DNA of 64,000 nucleotides from Vitis vinifera (taxonomy: Eukaryota; Streptophyta; Magnoliopsida; Vitales; Vitaceae): assembly GCF_030704535.1 (NCBI RefSeq), contig NC_081817.1, positions 1,255,001 to 1,319,000 of the forward strand, written 5' to 3'. The position numbers and the translations under genes are program-made. Below are positions 12,704-24,626 of the stretch, in pieces (position 1 is the first letter of the stretch; each line of letters starts with the position of its first letter). The notes beneath the pieces were generated by a model. That model was not told the origin of the DNA, searched no databases, and was given only the letters and a program-made list of their open reading frames with translations.

Positions 12704-12991
12704 AGTTGCTTTCCATAATATTTTTATTTATTGAAATTGTGTTCCATAGTATTTTTATTTAAGATTTTTTTTATGGAAGTATTTTTTTTAAAGTGCTTTT
12801 AGAAAAATCACTTGTAAAATATTTTTTTGAAAAATACTTTTTAATTGGTTTTTCAATATTATAAGTGATTTTTCAAAATTTTAAAAGTGCTTTCTAAAAT
12901 TTTCTAAACACTTATTTTTTTTATAAAAAAAAAATCAAATTTTAAGATAAAAACGCTTCTTAAAATTACTATCAAATGAACTCATAATAAC

Positions 12992-13109
12992 TCGTTTAGT
13001 AGTGATTTTAGAAAGTGTTTTTAATATTTTTAATTCTTAAAAATTTTCATTATTCAAGTATTAGAAATACTAAAAACGTTTTTTAAAATCACGTCCAAAC
13101 ACACTCTTA
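12992..13109. mobile_element. Palindromic MITE copy C
   Basis: Left end GTTTAGTAGTGATTTTAGAA and right end TTTAAAATCACGTCCAAAC form a foldback of the same family. This is the second well-preserved copy within 600 bp. A longer decayed relative continues at about 13110-13320, so the region is a nested cluster. Confidence 0.6.
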
Positions 13110-13893
13110 AGAGTGTATTTAAAAGTGTTTTTATTTATAGTATTTTCTTATGAAGCATTTTTATAAGAATTAATTATGAAGTGTTTCTTTATAAAATATT
13201 ATAAATGATTTTAAAATTTTCTTAAAGTATTTCTAAAATTTTATTAAATAATTAATGTTTTTTCAAAAACACATTTTAAACTAAAAACATTTTCTAAAAT
13301 TACCATATCGAATTGGCTCTAAATTAAGAGCTTTTAAGATAGTTTGAAAACCTTTTATGACTATTTTTTTAGAGTCCAAAACAAATTTAATAATTTTTTG
13401 ATAAAAAGTAAGGTTTTTAAGAACTTGTTTTAAATGGAAGTGTTTTTTGAAAACATAATTTCATATTTCTTATTGTTTTTATTTGTTTTATGAAAACTGA
13501 TTTAAAAAATAATTATATAAATATAAAAATAATTCAAAATATAAGTATGAAAACTATTTTTAAGAATAAATTAAAATACAAAATTAAATGGAGAATATTC
13601 TAAAGTCACAACTATATTCTTATTTTAGAAAACAACATAGAATTGTTTTTTAAAAGTGTTTTAAAAAATTTAAACATTAAAAAAAAAACTCCTGTGTTTG
13701 CTTTGAAAAGAAAAACATAACAAGAGAGAATAATTTAATTGTTGAGAAATAGATCGAACATTAGGTCAAACTAATTTTTAATGAATTAAGATAATAATTA
13801 TTAATAATCTTATTCCATGGTACATGCCTATTATTCTTTTAATTAGTTGAAAAATATTTTTTAAATTTTAAATTAGATGGTGGGGTGAACACA

Positions 13894-13931
<38 letters not shown>

Positions 13932-14142
13932 TAAATTTGAAGATTTTGTTTTTCTTTAGGGTCTATGGGACCATGACAGCCATGTATGAATTGTTGGCCT
14001 TCATCAGAATGTTATTAAATAAAAAAGAAAAAAACAAAAATACTTTTCCCACCAACCTTATTCTCATCCATCATATCATATTCATATTATTGAACTTATA
14101 AATTAAAAATAATTGAATAAATATAAAAATAGGATATATAGC
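13110..14142. other. AT-rich intergenic DNA before the bHLH-like gene
   Basis: No gene is recognised. Apart from a decayed MITE-like stretch at the left and an (AT)n tract at 13899-13928, I see nothing specific. Confidence 0.45.
13899..13928. repeat. (AT)n microsatellite
   Basis: About 15 uninterrupted AT dinucleotides. Likely length-polymorphic. Confidence 0.95.
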
Positions 14143-14219
14143 CACGTGGCAACAACGTGCTGGAGCTCACGTGCCAAACGCAGATACTAGTTTCAGTTTT
14201 TCATTGGGGGTGGCACGTG
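14143..14219. promoter_or_regulatory. Cluster of three G-boxes (CACGTG) upstream of the bHLH-like gene
   Basis: CACGTG occurs at 14143-14148, 14168-14173 and 14214-14219, three palindromic G-boxes within 77 bp and about 690 bases before the start codon at 14904. G-boxes are bound by plant bHLH and bZIP factors (for example PIF, MYC and ABF types). Such spacing suggests light, jasmonate or ABA control. The target gene is assumed to be the regulator downstream. Confidence 0.6.
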
Positions 14220-14903
14220 TGGAGAGAGAGAGATGATAGTAAGAAGAGCCCCGTGAGGAGTGTTTGGATGCATTCAATAAAATGGCTTCCAAAAATCCAA
14301 TTTGACATTTCTCCTTCGCTGCTTTCGATGGCCATTTTCACTCACGAGCCCATGATTCCTCATACCCTTCTCTCCATTTTACCGTTATACCCTTTTCCAC
14401 CACCTTTTATTATCAAAATCAAATAAGTTGAATTAATTTCCATTAATCCTTCATAAAATTTTAGGGTTTTCGGCTTAATCTCTTTGGCATTTTAATTCAG
14501 TTATTATATTTGATAATAATGGTTGGAGAAATCATATTAAATATTATTTTTAATTAAATTTGATATAGTAATAATTAGGGCAAAAAAATAAAATAATTCA
14601 ACACTTAACCCAAAAAATTCTAGGGAGAGGGAGAGAGAGGGAGCAATTTGGTAATTGCACAGACATTCTATATTGTATTTTGTAGGGAAGAGGGTAAGGA
14701 GTCATGTGGGGGTGGATGGAGAGAAAGAAAGAGATGATGATCTCATAGATTGAAGAGCTCATCCTTCTCTTTTAAACAGTGCCATCAGAGCCTTTGCAGA
14801 CTGGAAAGAAAGTAAGCAGAGAAAGAAAAGAAAGATTTGAAGAGAGGCAGCTGCTGAAGCATATTGATATACAGAGAGAGAGAGAGAGAAGGGAAAAAAA
14901 ACC

Positions 14904-15896
14904 ATGGTTTCTAGGGAGCACAAGAGACCAGCAACACCCCTGCATGAGAAGTTTCAACTCCTTCGTTCCATTACTAACTCTCATGCAGTAATTAACTATC
15001 TCTCCCTATTTCTTCCATGTCATTCATGTTTAATTTCCTTTTCTCCTGAAAAACAATCCATATATATACAAATATGGATTGGTGGGGTAGAAGAACTATA
15101 AAAGATCCATGGATGTCCAGTGTAGAATTTGGTTTGTTTTAAGCTGTTGTCCATGAATGAAACCTTAATTTGATTAGATGAATTTGAGCTGTACATATAT
15201 AAGAATTCTAAGTGAAATCATTGTAGTTGACTTGGTTTTTGTTCTGTATATCTGTATGGAAGCTGAACAAGACCTCCATCATCGTTGATGCATCAAAGTA
15301 TATAGAAGAGCTGAAACAAAAGGTGGAAAGGCTGAATCGAAATATAGCAAGTACTGCACAAAATTCAGCTGCCCAAACTCTCTTGCCTGTGGTATATGCT
15401 CATCAATTTGTACTCTTTTTTTTTTCTTTTAAATTTTATTTCATTAGTTCTTTTGGTAAGTATATATTTGATGCAAATATGTTCTCACTACAGCAGGTTA
15501 CAGTAGAAACCCTAGAAAAGGGTTTCCTAGTAAATGTGTTTTCCGAGACGAGTTGCCCTGGTCTGCTCGTCTCGATATTGGAAGCCTTCGAGGAGCTTGG
15601 TCTTAATGTACATGACGCTAGTGTTTCTTGTACCGATCGGTTTCAATTAGAAGCAGTTGGAGGAGAAGTAAGATATTAAACCTCTCTCCAATTGTTTTCA
15701 TGCATGCAGGCTTGGATTTGAACCTTTAATATAATGAATATACAATGTATTTCTCTTTAATTTTCTCCTTTCCGACAAGGCTAAAGTTCGCAAAATTTTG
15801 CAGGATGAAGAACAAGTAGAAAGCATCGATGCCCAGGTGGTGAAACAAGCAGTTATGCAGGCGATCAAGAACTGGAGTGAAAGTATTAGCCAATGA
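14904..15896 (+). CDS. Short bHLH-like transcription regulator with C-terminal ACT-like domain
   Basis: Small nuclear regulator of the group that includes Arabidopsis At2g40435 and At3g56220 (recalled, not searched). Four exons, 14904-14987, 15263-15391, 15497-15667 and 15804-15896, all joined in phase 0 with GT/AG sites, give 158 residues. Residues 1-55 form the helix-loop-helix: EKFQLLRSITNSHA, loop, then NKTSIIVDASKYIEELKQKV. The basic region (SREHKRPATPLHEK) is short and atypical, so DNA contact through a dimer partner is more likely than classical E-box binding by itself. Residues about 72-128 look like the ACT-like fold found behind many plant bHLHs (TVETLEKGFLVNVFSE, then GLLVSILEAFEELGLNV). 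The start is fixed by ATG 14904 in a good context behind a GA-rich leader, which has a GA run at 14872-14889. The BTB gene to the right is the same neighbour as in Arabidopsis. Confidence 0.88.
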
Positions 15897-17664
15897 TCAA
15901 GAGTAGTAAAAGAATCATCCGTTACCTGCCTTTCCCTTTTTTGGTTTTTTTTTTTTTTTTTTTCTCGGGTTTTCTTGTTGTTGTAGATTCGGCAATGCCT
16001 TTAATCAAAGGGAGCAATCCCATTAAACGGAGTTACAAACTTACAAATCGTTTGAAGATGACAAAATTTGAGTCAAATTTCCTAAAATGAAGGCAACGAA
16101 ATTGACCAAAATAATTCATCAGATGACTGGCATCAATGTATCGCTATGTTTACTATACTTGAATCTCAAAATTAATGGCACTTCTGAAGTAATGAACAAA
16201 GAAGACTCTAAGTGCATTAGATGAAGAATTTTCGATCGATTTGCCCATTACATATACTAGCATTTGCATATCTACTCCAAATAGGAGGCAAAAAGATAGA
16301 TTAATTTCCATGATTTTCTCATTCAATGTACAAATCCCCGGCTGAGTAAATCCAATCCATGGAAGATGATATGTGACAGAACAGGAGAATGATCGATGAA
16401 TACAGAAGATGAATTATATATGGGCACATGCAATCCATGTGGGTATGTTTTTGATGTGACAAAGAATAATTGATTTTTGCTTGGGAAGGACTGAGGATTG
16501 GGTCTTCAATACTTGATTTAATTAGGGTTTTGCATGTGCCCTTCAAGGGTTTTTTTTGTTAGGTTTCACCAAAGAAAGAAACTGAAGTAATATTAAACCT
16601 CTTATTAGGGTTGTAATTATTTATGTAATCAGTTTCTTTTAATTTCCATGTAGATTGAAGTAACTATAGGAGTTGTTTTGGAGGTTTCCCTTATAAAAAA
16701 CATTGAATTTGTCTGCAAGAGCAGAAACCAAGCACATCCCGGAAAATCCATTCACATGCACTGCTGCAGAAGACACAATCTGAGCCCCTAACACCATATA
16801 TGTTGAGAATCATAATTGCCATGTACTCCAAAATATCATACATCATAGCTCAATTCAAACACCAAGATGTAAGTAGGTATAGAAAACTAACCAAATATGA
16901 AACTAAATCAAGTTGTTAAATAACAAATTTTCTTAAAAGTTTAAGCTGTTTGGATTTAGGTTTGTAATATCTCATATTTGAACTAGATAGATAATAGGCA
17001 AACGCAATAGCCAATTTTCTTAAAAGTTTAAGATTTTTGGATTTAGACCCGTAATATCTTTTGCCAAAGCTAGATAAGTAGTAGGCAAACAAAATAACCA
17101 AATTTCCTAAAAGTCAACTTGTTTGACTTTAGGTCTGTGATATCTTGTGTCTAGTTAAGGCAGATGAATGGTAGGCAAACAAATCATAGACGTTCTCTTT
17201 GAGCTTGTAATTATAGGTTACCGATTTTTCTAAAAGCTTAAACCATATCGATATAGACCTGGTTTAAGATTGTTCACGGGGGAGATCGTGGAAAGGATAA
17301 AGTAGAGGTTTGATAAGCACACTGATAGGGAAGCAATTCCAGGAAACATGGAATAGTACTACATTGGACTATAGTAAATTGCATTATTGCAATGTTCCAA
17401 AAGGAGATTCTACAGTACTCTTATTAATGATAGCCTTGGAAGTAATTAACTATTCCATAGCCAACAGTATATAGTCTACCGATTAAGCTGTTTATTAACA
17501 TGGTTAAGCTTGAAGATAAGAGCCACATCTTAAAAAATTCTAAGTATAAAATTCATATATGAATCTCTTGTGTAAGTTTCTTGTAAGAATTCATATTAAT
17601 CTATGCATAAAAAGATTCCTCATCTGTCTTTAATAAGCTTTTTACTTGATTCCATCCACTGCCC
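15897..17664. other. Intergenic DNA between the bHLH-like and BTB genes
   Basis: This holds the 3' flanks of both genes and a degenerate tandem array (separate entry at 16920-17265). The minus-strand open frame at 16916-17101 is just a translation of that array. No other gene is seen. Confidence 0.5.
16920..17265. repeat. Degenerate tandem repeat, about 87-bp unit, 3 copies plus a partial one
   Basis: The phrase TTTCTTAAAAG recurs at 16929 and 17016, as TTTCCTAAAAG at 17103 and as TTTTCTAAAAG near 17227. GGCAAAC, preceded by TAGATAG/TAGATAA-like sequence, recurs at about 16998, 17083 and 17173. The period is 85-90 bp. Units have diverged by perhaps a fifth to a quarter, and the last is partial after an extra insertion. 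It has no coding meaning. Confidence 0.75.
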
Positions 17665-18243
17665 TCAAACCCCATTTTTTCGGTTTTTAGCATCCATGAA
17701 CGATGCCCTTGTGATCTGTACACACAGATGTGGGTTCTTGAGGGCAAATGATTCATACCTAGTTGAAAAAACTATGTCCTCCATGTTTTTAACGATGTAA
17801 TTCAAGGCTGTCTCCTTCACTGTCTGGCTAGAACATGCGTCGGATATCTCTAGAACATCGAGAGCGCTGGATGAGCTCAAGGATCCTAGCATTCGCTGCT
17901 CGCAGAACTTCTGCAAGAATGGGATTTCATACTTGTCTGCGGCCAGTGATAATGAGTAGACATGCTTCTCCACCTTGTCTGCAGGCAGGCTTCCACTGTA
18001 GAGGAACTCAAGGAGAGAGTCAAGCTCTTCATGGTTCAATTCCGGGAGTGTTATGGTGTTACTTGGTGCAGCTTTGCATCCATCTGAGTCCAGCATGTTC
18101 TTGAAGATCTCTGACCTTGCTGCCTGCAACAAATCAATATCATGGAAATTTCTGGGGTAATTGCCAAGTTTAAATAATTAATTTGATTCAAAAACTTAAA
18201 ACTCTTAGATCATAATCGAGACACAACAACTAAAAAAAGTTAT

Positions 18244-18278
<35 letters not shown>

Positions 18279-19865
18279 TGGGCCTGTTGAGAAGAGGCTT
18301 ACCAATAATGCTCTATGTGCAAATAGAGAAGGTCCATTGTGGCCTGGCTTGACTTCAATATCAGTGTGAATTTGGTCTCTGAAAGCAGCAGCAAATCCTC
18401 CAAGAAAGCTCAATTTCTCGTTAAGCTCCTCTTCTATCTCTTTCATTTCCTTCACCCATTTCAAAGCATTTGAAAATCCCTGGTTGCAGCCATTCCATAA
18501 TTCAACAACTCAATTCCTGTAATTTCAGTCTTATTCTAATATTTTTTTTCAATCATAATTTTACTGACAGTACTCCAGTTATTCTCAATAAACATCATTA
18601 GAATTAGGAGTTGGCTCGAGGCATTGAATTTGATCTATTAAAATCGAAGACATATGTAGGTGTATATGGTTCAGGCCCAAAACTCTAGCCCACTTTTATT
18701 TTTTCACAACTATTTTGCCAAAAGTTAAGCCCATCAGGCATAAACTTCCCTTGGGTATGATTATATCTACTTGTCTAGTTATACGAAATATATATATACA
18801 CTCTATTACTTATATGGCACCATTAAATTTAAGTGTAGGGGCTAATTTGGGCAGGTGGACCGACGGTTTATATGTGGACAGACTAAAACAATTATTTTTA
18901 ATATTCAAGTTGGGTTTGAGTTGAATCCTTTAACCTAAACTTAATTTGGGAGGACTTAGGTCAAGGCTTGAAAAACCTGAATTTAACCCAAACATGATTT
19001 AATATTTATAATTTATATTATGTTATGTAGTACCATTCATTTCGTTCATTCTTTTTAAAAAAAATTTAAAGAAAAATATTAAGTTTTAATTATATTACAT
19101 ACTTTCTATTTTTTAATAAAAATATATAAATTTATTTTTATTTTTTGTTATTATCTTAAAAGGTTTTTTTTTTCATTTATTATTTTCTTTGGTATAAATA
19201 TATAGAAAAAAACTAAATTTTAGAAAGAAAAAAAAACAATATGGATAGATTTTGAATTATACAATTCCATCAACTCGATCAATCTAAATCTAATCCAATC
19301 AATCTAAGTTTAGAAAAATGGGGTTTGATGGAGCATCTTAATTTAAATGTCAAGTTGAATTGAACTCAAGTTGATTATCTATCCATTGAACTTGTTGTAG
19401 CCCTAATTAAGTTAGGGCCGGTAATCCAACCTACAAGCCCATTGAATATAGCCCAAGACATATTCTAGGAAACCAATAGTTTTAGTCTATGTTTGCTGCA
19501 TTTTGTATAGAATTTTCAAGGACACATAGGCTTACAACTCACCACTCATGGCTCTGAAAAACTAAAACAAAAAATTTTAGAACTACACACATAGTACCCA
19601 ACAAAAATAAAGGAAGCAAAGCAAAAAAGAAACATGAAAAGTTCCCAAGGAGAAGGAGGAGAAGCTTGAAGTGAAATCAACTTACCTTGGAGGAATTTGC
19701 AGGAGAGACAATGGAGTTATTGGATTTATCGAATCCCTTATCGTTTTCAAGCTTGTTGATGAATGCAACTATGCTTCTGGCACTCTCATAGCAAGCTGCA
19801 CATATTGTATTCCTCGGAGGCCTTAGAATGAAGGGCACTGCACTGCAAATTGAGCAGTCCATCAT
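17665..19865 (-). CDS. BTB/POZ domain protein with N-terminal Cys-pair motif
   Basis: Probable substrate adaptor for a CUL3 ubiquitin ligase, of the type of Arabidopsis At3g56230/At2g40440 (recalled). Three exons on the minus strand, 19865-19686, 18479-18303 and 18123-17665, joined in phase 0 by clean GT/AG sites, give 271 residues. The N-terminus carries CSIC and CAAC about 19 residues apart, a possible zinc-binding pair of knuckles. A helical spacer follows, then the BTB fold: the FAHRALL strand at the end of exon 2, AARSEIFKNML opening exon 3, then EFLYSGSLPADKVEKHVYSL and AADKYEIPFLQKFCEQRM. The remainder (ALDVLEISDACSSQTVKETA) resembles a BACK-like helix. The start is ATG 19865, with a second in-frame ATG next to it; the codon before them is TTG. 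Intron 1 is 1.2 kb and holds AT-rich, repeat-like sequence. Intron 2 holds a GA microsatellite. Confidence 0.9.
18247..18274. repeat. (GA)n microsatellite in intron 2 of the BTB gene
   Basis: About 14 GA units inside the intron, 29 bases from the donor site of exon 2. Read on the gene's strand it is a CT tract. Confidence 0.9.
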
Positions 19866-22222
19866 CAAGAAGAAGATGATGCAGGAGAAAAAAGAAGATG
19901 AAGATGAAGAAGAAATGTCTATGTGCTGTTTATTATTTATGGAAAGGTTTGTTAGACCTTGTTATAATCTAGAAGGAAGTTTCCATTATTGCTTTCTGGT
20001 GGGTATGGATAGTTTTGTTAAAGTAGTGAAATGACTAAACAAGGCTCCATGAAAAGGCTTATATTTATATTTGCTTAAATATTTATCTATAAAAAATATT
20101 TATGAATAAAGTAGGTTTCTCAACCTCTCCAAAAAAGAAATATCATATTTATCACACATATAATATAGAATTAATGGATTAAAATGGATGAAATAATCTC
20201 TAAATTTGTGAATCTAATTATTCTCTTTTTTTTTTCTTAAAAAATAATTCATTTTTGATATAAATGTCTTTTATCATTTCAAGTATTTATATATAAGTTT
20301 TAAAAGAAATAGTTATTTTTACATTTTTAGTAATGAGACCAAAAAATGATAAAGGGATAAATTTCTAAAATCGGGTTTTCAATTACCCATTTAATTAAAT
20401 AACCCTTTAAAATACTATTTTTAGAACAATGATATTGCTATTGTAGAACCATTTGTTTATATAGACAACCCATAAATTCCTTTTTACATTTTTTTGACTT
20501 GTGAGTTTTTAAATGAAGAAATCAAGGGAAAAATAGTAGAGGCATTTAATCAATGAGGGAGGGTGGAGGGTATGATGGTCAAGAAAATGAAAATAGGGAA
20601 GTTGGTAGGGCATGTCTTTGATGTGTTATAAAGAAAGCCCTTAAAAAATAGCTTACTTCAAAGAAGAAATACAAAAGGGGGAGAAGAAAGAGACTTGCCA
20701 ACCTCATAACAGCATGTATCTGATAGGCAAACACAACTCAAAACCACTTTCTTAACATTAATACTAATAGTTTTTTATGGGCCTTATCATGATGGCCATT
20801 AATTTCTTAGATAATATTCATCAATTATCATCCTCACTACCAAACCCTCCCCTTCTCTTCTCTCTAGAATATACAATGTTTGTGCTATACACGATGTGGG
20901 AAGGGGATGAATCATAGTTTGGAAGCTAACCCATTTTCTTGGTGGGTAGATGTTAACACCTCTATCCCATCCCACAACACAAAATAAAAATATTAATATA
21001 AAAAGTGAAGTAAAAGAATAAAGTTTATTTATATGCAAGGCTTTCATTGGGTGTATAAATTGATAAGGGGAAGGTCTCCCCTCTTAAGGATTAAAATATT
21101 AGAAATCCATAGGATACTAGCAATTCAATTTTATGAAAATATTAAAAAATATTAGTAATTAATTTTTATTTCAATGAAACTTAACTAGACTTATAAATTG
21201 ATTAAATTTGAAAATCCTGACAAAATTTGGACATTTGGGTCAAATTTACATTCCAATATATATATACTTATCAATTTTTTTAAGCTTAATATTCTTGTTA
21301 TCTATTCTAACAAGTTTTCTTAATTAATGTTAGAGTTGAATTTTGACACGATCCAACCCAATAAAATAGAAGACGAAAGAGTAGGTTTTGAGAGTATTAA
21401 AATTGCCCAAATATCTCTCTCTTGCTTTTATAAGGAAAGTAATTTTTTATTATTATTTTTTTTGTTTTTCTTTCATGAAAATTAAGATTAAAGTATTTGT
21501 TTTATGGAAATAGAATGATTCTTAATTTTTTTAGTTCAATTCACAACTTAAAATAGAAAATTCGTCCATAAAATAATCAATTTAGATTTTAAACATTTTA
21601 AAAAGAATTTTGAATCCTTATTTCCATGTCATTCTTGTTTCAAACCACGTTTTATAAAGCAAAGTAATTAGCCTTATAGTAGTGAAGTTTAAAGTACCCC
21701 AAGTCTTTTCAAAGCAATGCCAACTATACCATATATTCAACTTATACTTCAAGCATATGTGAAATGTGCCTTTTATTAGGGTAACCCCCTTCAACAATTT
21801 ATGATATTTTGAGTTAATATCATCTTATATTAGTGTGATCCCTTATTATTAAAAATTAAAAATTAAAAATTAAAATTAAAATTATTAACTTATTGTGACT
21901 TGTCAGACACATCCACGTGTGGGCAAAGAGAAAAAAATAAAAAGGCTGTTTCCGTACCCATTGTTTATATAAAAAGGTTGTTTGGATTCCGAGAAAAGCA
22001 GAAACAGTGGATATGGTAATTGGTACATGAGCGTGGATTAAACTGTGTGCAATCTGTGTGCTAGCTATCCATCGGGATATTAACATAGAAAAAGAAAAAG
22101 AAAAATCAGATATATTAATTAAAATTTATTCTATCATTTTCTCTTTACATTACTAAAACACTGAATCAAAACAAACATGGAGCGCAGGTAGCTAGGCATC
22201 ATAAATTAATTTGGAGAAGAAG
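19866..22222. other. Intergenic DNA between the BTB and HIG1-like genes
   Basis: The first few hundred bases should hold the BTB gene promoter. No other gene, RNA or well-defined repeat is recognised. The open frames at 20799-21047 and 21856-22086 (minus) have no motifs. Confidence 0.5.
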
Positions 22223-22644
22223 CTAAGCAGTCTCCCCCTTCTTGCCGACCCTCTTCTCATAATAATGGTACGCGGCCGCCCCTGACAGCACCGCCAGTGT
22301 CAGGGCCTGTGCATGCATCCTATAGCACATCGATCAATCATTCAGTCATATAATATGAATATGATCATCAGAAAAACTCATGAAGTTAAAAGTAGGGTTG
22401 AGGGAGAAATTAACCTGGCGTGAATAAGTCTGAGGCTGGGCTTGAGAGGAGATTTTGCCCTGGAATTATACGCCAGGGATGCGCCTACTGCAGATGCCCA
22501 GACCGTCCCTGCATGCAAAACCCAATATTTTATGGAGATTATGATCGGAATGAGAAGGAGAGGAAAACCCATGAAGGAGTAGTGATGCTACTGACCAATG
22601 CTGGTGAGCTTGTGCTCTGAAACCCATGACTGCAAAGCCTCCAT
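22223..22644 (-). CDS. Short HIG1-domain (RCF1/HIGD-type) protein
   Basis: Likely a small mitochondrial inner-membrane protein; HIG1/RCF1 proteins attach to respiratory complexes III and IV. Three small exons on the minus strand, 22644-22596, 22508-22415 and 22319-22223, with good splice sites (phase 1, then phase 2) encode only 79 residues, so no single frame shows the gene. The family pattern is visible in order: the N-terminal helix SWVSEHKLTSIG, first membrane segment TVWASAVGASLAYNS, a loop with the characteristic RLIHARMHAQALTLA, then second segment AVLSGAAAYHYYEKR. HIG1 proteins are usually 80-110 residues, so it is near the short end. The Arabidopsis relative I recall is At3g05550, a hypoxia-responsive gene. 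An in-frame start further upstream is not seen. The promoter region is duplicated in tandem (see 22675-22871). Confidence 0.85.
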
Positions 22645-22674
22645 GGCTACTTCTTCTACTTCTATGAGGTAAAG

Positions 22675-22871
22675 CAATTGATTGAAAGAGAGAGCTGCTG
22701 ATGAATAGAGAGAGGGCGGGGTGGTATTTATAGGGGGGAAAGGCTAAAGAGAGCGGGGGTTGTGTTTGGTGTGGCAATTGATTGAAAGAGAGAGCTCCTG
22801 ATGAGTAGAGAGGGCGGGGAGGTATTTATAGGGGGGAAAGGCTGAAAAGATGGTGGTTGTGTTTGGTGTGG
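22675..22871 (-). promoter_or_regulatory. Tandem duplication of the HIG1-like gene's core promoter (two TATA boxes)
   Basis: Two direct copies, 22675-22774 and 22775-22871, both begin CAATTGATTGAAAGAGAGAG and end GTGTTTGGTGTGG, with only about ten differences by eye. Each holds TATTTATA on the plus strand (22725-22732 and 22823-22830), which reads TATAAATA on the gene's strand. The near box lies 81 bases before ATG 22644, the far one 179 bases. Two complete start regions 98 bp apart may give two transcript starts. Confidence 0.8.
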
Positions 22872-23590
22872 CCCCTTGGTTTTACTATCACTTTCTTGGT
22901 TTGGACCATTGGAAAAAATATTAAGATTCGGAGCTCAAACCATTGGCTTCGTTTATCCGGTTTTTCACGTACTGTCTCCAGTTTGGGACTCGGCCGCCGT
23001 TGTATTTCACCCAATCCCACGTTTTCTTACGAGGTTTGGACACGTCTGTCACTATACTCAGTACTAAGTACTTTGATGCTTTTATTTTTCAGTGTTTTTA
23101 TAACCTTCTCTGTTGTAAGACCTTGAAAAAGGCCCGGTTTTACCACACAAAGTTGTGGTAAATTTGTGATGAAGAGATAGGTGGCCGACAAACAATTGGA
23201 GCCGTTGGATTTGATGGATTTATGAGCATGGCAGAGTACTTGGGTTAATTATCATATTTGTATTTTTTGGGATTTGACTTCAATATGATTTTTAATCGTT
23301 GAGAGTGCGGTTGAAAGTTGTTCTATACTTCTATTAGTGATTCTAATAAAAAAAACACATATTATTATTGATTTTTTAATATTATAAATCTTTTTTAAAT
23401 TTTTATTAAATTTTTTTAAAATTTGAGTGCAAAGAAGTGTTTTTAGTATTTTTTTTATATTTAGAAAAATAAAAAATTTTGAGTGTTAAAATGATAAAAA
23501 ATAATTTCTAAAATCATTATCAAATAATTAGAAACGTTTTTTTTAGAATCATTATCAAAAACACTCTTAGAGTGCGTTTAGTAGTTATTC

Positions 23591-23700
23591 TAGAGTGCGT
23601 TTTGTAATGATTTTAAAAAACGTTTTTAATTATTTAAACACTTGATTGATAAAAAATTTCAAATGTTAAAAATGTTTCCTAAAATAACTGTCAAACGGAC
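23591..23700. mobile_element. Palindromic MITE copy D
   Basis: Left end AGAGTGCGTTTTGTAATGAT and right end CCTAAAATAACTGTCAAAC are inverted relative to each other, matching the 8189-8303 family. A decayed relative lies immediately left (about 23325-23580), ending ATCATTATCAAAAACACTCT. Confidence 0.55.
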
Positions 23701-23737
23701 TTTTTGTTTTACAATGATTTTATAAAGTGTTTTAATA

Positions 23738-23882
23738 TAAAAAGTGTTTTGGTAATAATTTTACAAAATATTTAATAAAAATTTTTTTAAATATTTCTAA
23801 TATTTATAATACTTGAATAATAGAAATTTTTAAGTATTAGGAATATTATAAATATTTTCTAAAATTACCATCAAACAAACTT
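23738..23882. mobile_element. Palindromic MITE copy E
   Basis: Left end AAAGTGTTTTGGTAATAATT and right end CTAAAATTACCATCAAAC form a foldback of the same family. It begins within 40 bp of copy D, so the elements are clustered. Confidence 0.5.
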
Positions 23883-24626
23883 TTATAGTATTAAAAATTC
23901 ACTTATGATTTTTTTTTGAAAAAATATTTTATAAAATATTTTTTTTAAAGTACTTCTAAAAAAAATATTTTCACTAAAAATACTCTCAATATAAACAGTA
24001 TAAAATACATTTTTAATTATTAATAAATATGACTATAAGTTTGTCCTCTTTGATAGGAGTGGTTTTGTCACAAACTAATGCCTAGATGGTTTTGAAGTGA
24101 TTGAAGAGATAGTTGAAGTCTTTCTCAATAATTAAAAGTGGTTTCTTATATATCATTGTTGGCTATCTTTGACTAAAAGAAAGTATTAAAATTTGATTTT
24201 TTTTTTCATATTTCATTCTATTATAAAAAATAAAATATATAAAAAAAATGAGTTAATTTTTTTTATATAATTTTTAATTTATATATATAAGAGTTATAAT
24301 ATATAAGTAAAATGAATTTAAAATAATATAAAAAAATTATTTATTAATTTATTTTTTTTTTATATCTTTCTTCAACATTTTCGAGAATCAAACAGAGTTT
24401 AGATGTTGGATAAAATTTTGAAGATCACTTTTTAAAATCTAAATTTAAATTTTTTTTATAAAAAATAATTATATATATTATTAGACTTGAGTAATTTTCC
24501 AATAAAATAGTATGATTATTGAGAAATTGTTATTCATAACCAATATTTTATTAGATTTATTTAAATTTTAACACTCTTATTTATAAAAACAATTGCCTCG
24601 CAACACAGCCATATCTTCCAATACCA

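Larger units (their letters stand above)
22872..24626. other. Intergenic DNA with a MITE cluster
   Basis: No gene is recognised. The first 250 bases may include distal promoter sequence of the HIG1-like gene; the small open frames at 22857-23161 show no motif. From about 23325 to 24000 the DNA is a cluster of foldback elements, two of which are clear enough for separate entries. Confidence 0.5.

Noticed and set aside
15227-15679. A 150-codon open frame at the bHLH-like locus read as one exon
   Set aside because: It runs through an intron (15392-15496) that interrupts the conserved sequence; the spliced four-exon model restores the family pattern.
17665-18464. Reading the BTB gene as two separate genes
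   Set aside because: Exons 18479-18303 and 18123-17665 join in phase through clean GT/AG sites and together make one BTB fold.
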